NCBI GenBank assembly: GCA_030998015.1
Contig: JARWMV010000036.1
Location: forward strand, 1-64,000
Direction of reading: 5' to 3'
Length of the DNA stretch: 64,000 nucleotides
DNA from: Ceratorhiza oryzae-sativae
Lineage: Eukaryota > Basidiomycota > Agaricomycetes > Cantharellales > Ceratobasidiaceae
Shown piece by piece: positions 23,765-32,010 of this stretch (position 1 is its first letter; each line of letters starts with the position of its first letter). A program made the translations under genes and the position numbers. The notes beneath the pieces are model-generated. The model was not told the origin of the DNA. It saw only the letters and a program-made list of their open reading frames with translations, and did no database searches.

Positions 23765-24580
23765 ATGCCTTTCGTCACTCACCCAATCGCACATCCCAAC
23801 CGTTACACCCCACTTGCCGAAAATCAGGTGGCCCCACTTCGGCAGCCACCCACCACCAGGCGGCCAGCACCCTACCCTGGCAGGGAAAATCGTCCTAAAC
23901 CAGGGATGTACTGCTCCAGTGTGGAAGACGCCCAGAGGTACGCCGAACGACTGTTGCCAGGGGCTAACCTAGTGTACATCCCAAAGAAGTTAAGGGATGA
24001 AAGGAACTGGATTGACGATGACAAGTACCTGGATCCCAGGTTAGGGGTCCTGACATGGCATGGAAGCCGGAAGCCAACGACGAAACGCCTTGTTAAGAAC
24101 ACCGATGTATGTGTCGACAATATCGTGGGACCAACAGTCGACGTGGTGACCAAGGCAGCAAGGCAACAGAGGAGGGCCACAGGCCAAATGGCAGACGGAG
24201 GGGACTGGGAGGTGGAGCGCCGGGCAAAGGCACTGTTGGAGCAGTGGAAGCTGGCACCGGCGGCACCGTATGTGGGACTGCTTGAGGCCACTACCACTGA
24301 TGAAATGTTTACTGCCATCAGGTTGAAGGAAGCAAACTTGGCCGACTTCCGTAACTGGGTGAAGGTACGCCCAAACCTGCACGGTTACGACACAGATATG
24401 TCGAGCCTCACGGCAAGCCTGGAGTCCCTGGTGGTGAAGGAGGAGGAGCCGAGAGTAACGATAAAGGAACCAACCCCGGACCCGGCCCAAGAGGGAGTCC
24501 AAACGGATTGGGCCAAATGGGAGGATGAGCTGGCGGGCGCCTTGGAGGAAGTGCCCCTGCTGGCCCCGGAGCCCCTGTGA
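23765..24580 (+). CDS. Cargo ORF1, copy B, unknown function
   Basis: 271 residues from ATG at 23,765, 86 bases after the pol stop. The start is placed at MPFVTHP because it is shared with copy C; the frame is open further upstream only as an overlap of pol. The N-terminal third is Pro/Arg-rich, the middle is Lys/Arg- and Leu-rich (YAERLLPGANLVYIPKKLR), and the C-terminus is acidic (ALEEVPLL). Two small compensating indels alter about 12 residues relative to copy C near 24,080-24,110. No domain recognised. It runs head-on into ORF2 with about 85 bases between the stops, as convergent genes do in ambisense ssDNA genomes. Confidence 0.6.
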   Translation: MPFVTHPIAHPNRYTPLAENQVAPLRQPPTTRRPAPYPGRENRPKPGMYCSSVEDAQRYAERLLPGANLVYIPKKLRDERNWIDDDKYLDPRLGVLTWHGSRKPTTKRLVKNTDVCVDNIVGPTVDVVTKAARQQRRATGQMADGGDWEVERRAKALLEQWKLAPAAPYVGLLEATTTDEMFTAIRLKEANLADFRNWVKVRPNLHGYDTDMSSLTASLESLVVKEEEPRVTIKEPTPDPAQEGVQTDWAKWEDELAGALEEVPLLAPEPL

Positions 24581-24664
24581 TTATCGGGCCTATCACACGT
24601 TTTTTTTGGAATGTCTTAAGAATAATTTTTCATAATCATATAATAATACATTTCAAAAATGTTT

Positions 24665-25206
24665 CTATTTTTTCTTGCCCTTGAGGGGCCGGGTATAGGG
24701 TTTTTTTGCCTTCTTATCCTTCCTAGTAGTACGGGCCGCAGAACCACCGGCCCGGTTCTCAGGCAACAGCCAGGGGGCCTCCCCCCCTGGGAGATCAGCC
24801 ATATAGTTCTGGAAACATCCAGAACCAGAAGCCGCAAAGGGTGAGGCCTCATCAAACAAAGGGGCCGAGCCCTCCTCAAAAAACTCAGCAAGGGCAGCCT
24901 GGTGTTGCCGCTCCTCAAATAACCGGCAGTCCTGGTCAACGAGCGCCCAGACACGCTCAAGGGTGGCCTCATGGGCCCGACCATCAAGGAGGATGCGCTC
25001 TTCTACAGAACAAGTTAGCTACGTGAGAACGACGAAGAACAAACACACATACCGGGCACCCCACAGAAGAACCAGTCCCCAACACCTTGATAGAAATCTT
25101 CAAGGGAGGCGTCGCACACGGCATCACAGTAGGCGCAGTACTCCCCCTCAGGGAGAGACCAGCAGGTGCAGTCAAGGGGATTATAGTTAAGGGAAATAAC
25201 ACGCAT
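24665..25206 (-). CDS. Cargo ORF2, copy B: cysteine-rich, basic tail, one intron
   Basis: Exon 1 is 25,206-25,053, intron 25,052-25,003 (50 bp, GTATGTG donor, AGCTAAC branch, CTGTAG acceptor) and exon 2 is 25,002-24,665. The reading phase and intron position equal those of copies A and C. Exon 1 holds CTC and CAYC pairs. The tail is KKDKKAKKPYTRPLKGKKK. It appears intact, unlike gag, pol and Rep around it. It is antisense to the element and divergent from Rep. Confidence 0.65.
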
Positions 25207-25747
25207 AGTAAAGACGGGATGAGGAAGGAAAACAACAAAACCACGAACATTAAAAAATCACAGTGCAACACAATAACGTGCACAAACATCAAAACAAGGT
25301 CTGGTCAGGTGACACCAACAGACATGTGACCATCTGCCAGAAAACAAACAACAAAGCACGGGAGTCACATGACCTAGCCTAGTCATGTGACCACCTGCCA
25401 GAAAACAAACAACAAAGCACAGGAATCACATGACCCAGCCTAGTCACGTGAATATACGCTATCCCCTAACTACCGGAGGGGTCGGAGAGGGGGCACCGAC
25501 CGAAGTGGGGGAGCGGAGGCCCCGAGCGTAGCGAGGATCAAGGCCGACGCGGAGGAACGGATGGGAGGGCACCCCTCGGAGATGCATCATCACCAAAATA
25601 AGGTCATGTGATCACAACAAATGCAAGACAGAGTCATGTGACAATTAAAACGGACCTTGCAGCTTATATAGACAAGCACAAGACCCGAGATAACCCACAC
25701 TCTCATGCTCTCTTCCCAGTCCCCAAATACCTCTAAAACTGTAAACG
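25207..25747. promoter_or_regulatory. Divergent intergenic region with candidate replication origin, copy B
   Basis: Contents: two direct repeats of 61 bp (25,323-25,383 and 25,384-25,444) each with TCACATGACCTAGCC and AACAAACAACAAAGCAC; the hairpin CCCCTAACTACCGGAGGGG at 25,463-25,481 (5-bp stem, 9-nt loop AACTACCGG); a G-rich stretch to about 25,525; and a TTATATA box at 25,664-25,670 for Rep. Repeats beside a short hairpin with a 9-nt loop match the architecture of a CRESS-virus origin, although the loop is not the familiar TAATATTAC. Confidence 0.6.
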
Positions 25748-27034
25748 ATGCTAAGCGGAAATGGATCGAACGCGGCAACACCCCAGCCAAGCGGATCAAG
25801 CGAAGGGCGGAGGTCGGCGTCGCCATTGCCAGCGCCCTCGGTATCAAGCCGAGCCCACTCACCCGCTTCTATGCGGCCTACGCTGACGGATCGAGGGTCC
25901 GAAGAGCTGACCGAAACTGCGCCGGCCCCTCGGTTCCGCGTCCAGACCAGGGTGGTGCTGCTGACCTGGTCGAAGCTACACGATCAGCCCTCAAGTGGGC
26001 TTGTCGCCTGATACGAGGCGTTCTGCCGCCAACGGCCAAATCATTGGGCAACTTTGGCGGTGGTGGAACGCCACAACCCCGAGGAACCGAACTACGACCC
26101 GGCCCGGCCCCTCCATGTCCACGCCCTCTCCATCAGTCAGGAGCGGAAGGGCGGCTGGAACACCCAGAACACCCGGTTCTGGGACTTCGAGGGGCAACAC
26201 CCCAACATCCTGCCGAAGGACCTCAAGGACGGACCAGGAGGCAACCCTGCAAGGGAGGCTTTCAACTACCTCTGGAAGGATGTCGGAGCTAACGGCGAGG
26301 AGGTAGAGGAGCTGATGGCAGGGGACCTGACCTTGGAAAGGTTAGAGGAAATCCTGGTGAAGGGAAAGGGCAGGAAAAGGTCAAGGGCGGAGGCGGACCT
26401 GGAGGACGGGGCGGAGATTGTTGCCTCAGCGACAAAAAAAGAATACTACCAGGCATTCAAGCGCCTGCGCCCCCTCCAGATGGTGACAACATGGAACTCA
26501 GTACGAGCATATGCTGAGTACACGTATAAGGAGGACCGGGGATGCATGCCTGCAATCCCGGTGGAGTTGGAAGTCCCAGAAGACCGGGCGCACATCGACA
26601 GGGCGGACCGATGGTTTGCGGAAGAGGCTGAGAAGAGAGGGAGGGGCGTGCGCCATCGCATCCTGGTGATCGAAGGCGAAACAGGAACTGGGAAGACGGC
26701 GTATGCGCGATCCAAGGGCTCCCATAGCCGGATGTGCAACGTCTGGAACGTGGGGAATCTGTCGGAGGACGCCGACATCTGGATCCTGGATGACATGGTC
26801 CAGTCAAACGGGAAGTACTCGCTCAAAGCCCTGAGCCAGTACGAAGCAGACTTCACAGGCAGATATGCTCATGTGAAGTCAATGAAGGTACGACCAACGG
26901 TGATCCTGGGGAATAGCCGGTCGGCCATAATGAAGTGTTGGACGGACATAGAGGGGGAAGAAGGGGACTTATGGGTATCCAAAAACGTAGACTGGGTATA
27001 CTCAGGAGGGAAGCCATTTTTTATTTTTCCTTAA
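25748..27034 (+). pseudogene. rep: CRESS-type Rep, copy B, one nonsense codon
   Basis: 429 codons from ATG at 25,748 to the stop at 27,032-27,034, broken only by TGA at 26,009-26,011 where copies A and C have an Arg codon (CGA to TGA). The nuclease motifs VLLTWSK, HVH, HPNI and YLWK lie at about residues 75-180. The helicase motifs GETGTGKT, WILDD and VILGN lie at about residues 310-395. The break falls between motif I and motif II, so the frame from 26,054 on lacks a complete nuclease. An overlapping frame (25,705-26,292) is also open; see findings. Identity as Rep is firm. The closest lineage (Geplafuvirales-like) is inferred from the HPNI segment. Confidence 0.88.
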
Positions 27035-27070
27035 AAATAAAAATAAATTATCTTTGTCAAGGAGAAAGTA

Positions 27071-27195
27071 ATCTCATGTAGCGTAGAGGTTAAGGGGTCT
27101 AGCCTGACTCATCATCTCCTAGCTAATCAATTACACATTGAACGGAAGGTCGTTGGTTCGAGTCCAGCGCCCTTAACCTCCTCGATATATGGGAT
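27071..27195 (+). other. tRNA-like fold before the polypurine tract, copy B
   Basis: An outer stem (ATCTCATGTA with TATATGGGAT) and an inner stem (GGTTAAGGG with CCCTTAACC) enclose CTAG...CTAG and a T-arm look-alike, GTTGGTTCGAGTCCAGC. GGTTCGAGTCC fits the tRNA B box and TAGCGTAGAGGTTAAGG resembles an A box. It is not a normal cloverleaf: the outer stem lies beyond the T arm by about 20 bases. Found at the same place in all three copies. Confidence 0.5.
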
Positions 27196-27273
27196 ACCTT
27201 TTAGAAAACTTTTAGAACCCAGAAAAGAAACATGCCTCGAGATCCCCCAAGACATGTCCAAAGGGGGGGATAA

Positions 27274-27948
27274 TGTTATGACCCGCCTAGCAGACATAAC
27301 CTAACAACCGAATATTGTACAGATTTATGGCATTTTTCCCGAAGCGGAACAAACCATAAACAGGATCACGTGATCTCGGCGCTTACCTAACGATTAAGCG
27401 CCGGTGGTTACCCTGAACTCGCTCCAGCGTTTCTCTCCCATGTTACCTGGAGCGAGGAGCGAGTTGTCACGTGACCTCGGCGCTTATTCAGCGATTAAGC
27501 GCCGGTGGTTACCCTGAACTCGCTCCAGCGTTTCTCTCCCATGTTACCTGGAGCGAGGAGCGAGTTGTCACGTGACCTCGGCGCTTATTCAGCGATTAAG
27601 CGCCGGGTGCTTAAGTCCAAAAGGTCACATGACCCTCGGACCTCGCGCAGCTCTATAAGATTCGGAGCCGCACAAACTTAAGACAAACAATTACCTAACC
27701 CATAGTACTGTACATAACCTACACCTACTGCGGAGTGTGCTTAGATAATACGTCCGCAGCCACCGCAGCCACAGGTATATAAGGAGGATAAAGCAAGACT
27801 GGATGCCTCAGCTTGCTTTATCTCGTCAACCACCATAGACCATGCAAACACTGTAACTAGAACACTCAATACATACCGCATAGCACCAAACCGTCAACGC
27901 AGCCACTACTTAAGTGCTCCACAAGGGAGCCTCCAGAGGGTCACGACA
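27274..27948 (+). repeat. Family D 3' LTR of copy B
   Basis: 675 bp, TGTTATGACC to TCACGACA, preceded by the polypurine tract AAAGGGGGGGATAA (27,260-27,273). It has two tandem units against three in the 5' LTR; otherwise the two are closely similar. The junction at 27,949 passes directly into integrase sequence of copy C. Confidence 0.9.
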
Positions 27949-28340
27949 CATATCGCCTGGACCTGCCTAAAACTATACGTGTACACAATGTATTCCATGT
28001 AAATCTCCTCTCGCCATTCACAGAAGATAAAGACTTCTGAAGAAGGCAGGCCAAGCCACCACCAATCATAACGGAAAAAGGAGAGGAGGAATACGAGGTG
28101 GACCACATTGCAAATTATGAATGGCGGAATGGTGAGCTGTTTTACCAAATCAGATGGAAGGGCTACGACCCAATAGAAGACACAATGGAACGTGCCAGCA
28201 AGTTTGCTGACATGAAAGAAGTTCTAAATGACTTGCAAAGGCGCTTACCAGACGCACCAATGCCAGTCAAGACAAGTCAGCACTCAGGTGACTCGAAAGG
28301 CAGGCCAAAGAGAACCAAACGAGGATCTGGAAAGCTTTAA
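27949..28340 (+). pseudogene. pol: Family D pol 3' end (integrase tail, chromodomain), copy C
   Basis: Integrase C-terminus, a stop near 28,038, then an intact chromodomain frame (28,098-28,340) with QIRWKGYDPIEDTMERA and a basic tail. Nearly identical to 23,288-23,679. Confidence 0.8.
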
Positions 28341-28426
28341 AAAGAGCCATCCAAGATACCCAAGAAAGGCCAGAGCCTGCTCTACCACCTCACTTGCACC
28401 ACAACACACCTGCGAAACCCCAAAAC

Positions 28427-29248
28427 ATGCCTTTCGTCACTCACCCAGTCGCACATCCCAACTGTTACACCCCACTTGCTGAAAATCAGGTGGCCCCACT
28501 TCGGCAGCCACCCACCACCAGGCGGCCAGCACCCTACCCTGGCAGGGAAAATTGTCCTAAACCAGGGATGTACTGCTCCAGTGTGGAAGACGCCCAGAGG
28601 TACGCTGAACGACTGTTGCCAGGGGCTAACCTAGTATACATCCCAAAGAAGTTAAGGGATGAAAGGAACTGGATTGACAATGACAAGTACCTGGATCCCA
28701 GGTTAGGGGTCCTGACATGGCATGGAAGCCGGAAGCCAACAACAAGAAACGCCTTGTTAAGAACACCGATGTATGTCGTCGACAATATCGTGGGACCAAC
28801 AGTCGACATGGTGACCAAGGCAGCAAGACAACAGAGGAGGGCCACAGGCCAAATGGCAGATGGAGGGGACTGGGAGGTGGAGCGCCGGGCAAAGGCATTG
28901 CTGGAAGAATGGAAGTTGACACCAGCTGCACTGTATGTGGGACTGCTCGAAGCAACTACCACTGATGAGATGTTTACTGCTATCAGGACAAAGCAGGCAA
29001 ACATGAATGACTTCCGAAATTGGGTGAAGGTGCACCCAAACAAAAACACCAATTACGACACTGATATGACAAGCCTTACATCAAGCCTAGAATCACTGGT
29101 TGTGGCTGAGGAAGAAGCCAAGCCAGAAATAAAGGAACCCACCCTGGACCCAGCTGCAGAGGAAGCCAAACAGGACTGGGACCGGTGGGAAAACGAGCTT
29201 GTCGAAGCTCTGGAGGAGGTGCCACTGTTGGAACCAACCCCCAAATGA
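28427..29248 (+). CDS. Cargo ORF1, copy C, unknown function
   Basis: 273 residues from the conserved ATG (MPFVTHP). It appears complete, with the same Pro/Arg-rich N-terminus and acidic C-terminus as copy B. About 130 codons from the end, the motif VERRAKALLEEWKLTPA begins a helical region shared by all three copies. Differences between copies are mostly substitutions that keep the frame, which suggests selection on the protein at least until recently. No family recognised. Confidence 0.65.
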   Translation: MPFVTHPVAHPNCYTPLAENQVAPLRQPPTTRRPAPYPGRENCPKPGMYCSSVEDAQRYAERLLPGANLVYIPKKLRDERNWIDNDKYLDPRLGVLTWHGSRKPTTRNALLRTPMYVVDNIVGPTVDMVTKAARQQRRATGQMADGGDWEVERRAKALLEEWKLTPAALYVGLLEATTTDEMFTAIRTKQANMNDFRNWVKVHPNKNTNYDTDMTSLTSSLESLVVAEEEAKPEIKEPTLDPAAEEAKQDWDRWENELVEALEEVPLLEPTPK

Positions 29249-29329
29249 CCACTTTGCCTCCCACAAATTGTCTCCCGAATGTATAAGAGTTTTATTTTTC
29301 TTTTACACACCAAACTTAATACATTTCTT

Positions 29330-29871
29330 TTACTCTCTATTTTTACGTTTGCCCTTGAGGGGCTGGGTATAGGGCTTCTTGCCCCTGTTATCCTTCTTAT
29401 TGGTCCGAACAACTGACCGGGTAGTGGGCTGCAGCCAAGGAGCCTCCCCCCCTGGGAGGTCGGCCATGTAGTTCTGGAAACACCCAGAACCAGACGCTGC
29501 AAAGGGCAAAGCCTCATCAAACAAGGGAGCAGAGCCCTCCTCGAAGAATTCGGCAAGAGCAGCCTGGTGAGACCGCTCCTCAAAGGACTTGTACTCCTGA
29601 TCAACGAGCGCCCAGACACGCTCAAGGGTGGCCTCATGGGCCCGACCATCAAGGAGGATGCGCTCTTCTACAGAACAAGTTAGCTACATGAGAATGACGA
29701 AGAACGAACACACATACCTGGCACCCCACAGAAGAACCAATCCCCAACACCTTGATAGAAGTCTTCAAGGGAGGCGTCACACACAGCATCACAGTAGGCG
29801 CAGTACTCCCCCTCAGGGAGAGACCAGCAGGTGCAGTCAAGGGGATTGTAGTTAAGGGAAATAATACGCAT
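29330..29871 (-). CDS. Cargo ORF2, copy C: cysteine-rich, basic tail, one intron
   Basis: Exon 1 is 29,871-29,718, intron 29,717-29,668 (50 bp) and exon 2 is 29,667-29,330. Donor, branch site, acceptor and phase equal those of copies A and B. The frame is also open upstream of the chosen ATG to 29,916, but that part is not shared as coding with copy A. The tail is RGKKPYTQPLKGKRKNRE. The gene looks intact. Confidence 0.65.
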
Positions 29872-30415
29872 AGTAAAGAACGGGATGAGGAAGGAAAACA
29901 ACAAAACCATGAACATTAAAAAAAATCATGGTGCAACACAATAACTTGCACAAACATCAAAACAAGGACTGGTCAGGTGACACCAACAGACACGTGACCA
30001 TCTGCCAGAAAACAAACAACAAAGCATGGGAATCACATGACCTAGCCTAGTCACATGACCACCTGCCAGAAAACAAACAACAAAGCACAGGAATCACATG
30101 ACCTAGCCTAGTCACGTGAATATACGCTATCCCCTAACTACCGGAGGGGTCGGAGAGGGGGCACCAACCGAAGTGGGGGAGCGGAGGCCCCAAGCGTAGC
30201 AAGGATCAAGGCCGATGTGGAGGAACGGATGGGAGGGCACCCCTCGGAGATGCGTCATCACCGAAATAAGGTCATGTGATCACAACAAATGCAAGACGGA
30301 GTCATGTGACAATCAAAACGGACCTTGCAGCTTATATAGACAAGCACAAGGCCCGAGATAACCCGCACTCTCATGCTCTCTTCCCAGTCCCCAAATACCT
30401 CTAAAACTGTAAACG
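29872..30415. promoter_or_regulatory. Divergent intergenic region with candidate origin, copy C
   Basis: Direct repeats of 61 bp at 29,991-30,051 and 30,052-30,112, hairpin CCCCTAACTACCGGAGGGG at 30,131-30,149, and a TATATAGAC promoter element near 30,335 facing Rep. The hairpin is identical to copy B although the GC-rich stretch beside it has substitutions. Confidence 0.6.
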
Positions 30416-31701
30416 ATGCTAAGCGGAAATGGATCGAACGCGGCAACACCCCAGCCAAGTGGATCAAGCGAAGGGCAGAGGTCGGCGTCGCCATCGCCAG
30501 CGCCCTTGGTATCAAGCCGAGCCCCCTCGCCCACTTCTATGCGGCCTACGCCAACGGATCGAGGGTCCGAAGAGCTGACCGAAACTGCACCAGCCCCTCA
30601 GTTCCGCGTCCAGACCAGGGTGGTGCTGCTGACCTGGTCGAAGCTACACGATCAGCCCTCAAGTGGGCTCGTCGCCCGATACGAGGCGTTCTGCTGCCAA
30701 CGGCCAAATCATTGGGCGACTTTGGCGGTGGTGGAACGCCACAACCCCGAGGAACCGAACTATGACCCGGCCTGGCCCCTCCATGTCCACGCCCTCTCCA
30801 TCAGTCAGGAGCGGAAGGGCAGCTGGAACACCCAGAACACCCGGTTCTGGGACTTTGAGGGGCAACACCCCAACATCCTGCCGAAGGACCTCAAGGATGG
30901 ACCAGGAGGCAACCCAGCAAGGGATGCCTTCAACTATCTTTGGAAGGACGTTGGAGCTAATGGCGAGGAGATAGAGGACCTGATGGCGGGGGACCTGACC
31001 TTGGAAAGGTTGGAGGAGATTTTGGTAAAGGGAAAGGGCGGAAAAAGGTCAAGGATGGAGGCAGACTTGGAGGATGGGACAGAGATTGTTGCCTCAGCAA
31101 CAAAACAGGAGTACTACCAGGCGTTCAAGTGCCTCCGCCCCCTCCAGATGGTGACGACATGGAACTCGGTACGAGCATATGCCGAGTACACATACAAGGA
31201 AGACCGGGGTTGCATGCCTGCAATCCCTGTGGAGTTAGAGGTCCCGGAAGACCGGGAGCACATCGACCGAGCAGACAGATGGTTTGCGAGGAAGTCGAGA
31301 AGAAGGGAAGAGGGGTGCGCCATCGCATCCTGGTGATAGAAGGAGAAACTGGAACAGGGAAAACAGCATATGCACGATCCAAGGGCTGCCACAGCCGGAT
31401 GTGCAATGTGTGGAATATGGGCAACTTGTCGGAAGATGCCGACATTTGGATCCTGGATGACATGGTCCAGTCGAACGGGAAGTACTCGCTCAAGGCCCTG
31501 AGCCAGTACGAGGTGGACTTCACAGGCAGGTACGCGCATGTGAAATCGATGAAGGTACAGCCAACAGTCATTCTGGGAAATAGCCGGTCGGCAATCATGA
31601 AATGTTGGTCGGACATAGAGGGGGAAGAAGGGGACTTATGGGTATCAAGAAATGTGGAATGGGTGTATGCAGGAGGAAAGCCATTCTTTGTATTCCCTTA
31701 G
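30416..31701 (+). pseudogene. rep: CRESS-type Rep, copy C, one frameshift
   Basis: The nuclease half (30,416 to about 31,285) is open, with VLLTWSK, HVH, HPNI and YLWK. A one-base loss near 31,287, relative to copy B, moves the helicase half (about 31,290-31,701, GETGTGKT, WILDD, VILGN) into another frame. The helicase half differs from copies A and B mostly at synonymous sites (EEVEKKGRG against EEAEKRGRG), a sign of past protein-level selection. Confidence 0.87.
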
Positions 31702-31819
31702 AATAATTTATGGTACTGTACAACTTCTGCTATGCCCATCCAAACAGTTGGGGCTTTCTGAGAAGAAGCAGACAAATCCTCACCCCTAAATAACCTCCAC
31801 AACAAAGAAAAGAAAAACA

Positions 31820-31944
31820 ATCTCATGTAACAGAGAGGTTAAGGGGTCTAGCCTGACTCAGCCTGACCTCATCAAACAATACTGAATCAGCCAAAAGGTC
31901 GTTGGTTCGAGTCCAGTGCCCTTAACCTCCTTGGTGCATGAGAT
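31820..31944 (+). other. tRNA-like fold, copy C
   Basis: Outer stem ATCTCATG/CATGAGAT is perfect here, inner stem GAGGTTAAGGG/CCCTTAACCTC is longer, and the T-arm look-alike GTTGGTTCGAGTCCAG is kept although the middle has diverged. Compensation in the outer stem between copies argues for a folded RNA. Confidence 0.5.
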
Positions 31945-32010
31945 TCCTTTTGCATAAGGAACTAAACCATGTCTCGAGGTCCCCCAAGACATGTCCAAAG
32001 GGGGGGATAA

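Larger units (their letters stand above)
17526..27948 (+). mobile_element. Family D retrotransposon copy B, full length, carrying a Rep module
   Basis: A 10.4-kb element: 5' LTR, primer-binding site, gag, pol (protease, reverse transcriptase, RNase H, integrase, chromodomain), ORF1, ORF2 (antisense), intergenic hairpin region, Rep, tRNA-like fold, polypurine tract, 3' LTR. Ordinary elements of this type are 5-7 kb; the extra 3.3 kb is the cargo. Flanks (AGTCC and CATAT) do not match, so no target duplication is seen. It abuts family D sequence on both sides, which suggests recombination between copies or nested insertion with loss. Gag, pol and Rep all carry stops or frameshifts. Confidence 0.85.

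Noticed and set aside
24041..24502. Minus-strand frames opposite ORF1 (also 28,534-29,052)
   Set aside because: Mirror frames of ORF1 with no start context or domain. ORF1 direction is supported by its conserved ends and by its convergence on ORF2.
23888..27273. Reading the Rep module as a free ssDNA virus integrated by chance
   Set aside because: Three copies share exact placement between pol and the polypurine tract, so it travels with the LTR element. An ancient capture from a virus remains possible.
17521..27953. Target-site duplication for family D copy B
   Set aside because: AGTCC and CATAT do not match. The element abuts other family D sequence on both sides, so simple insertion cannot be claimed.
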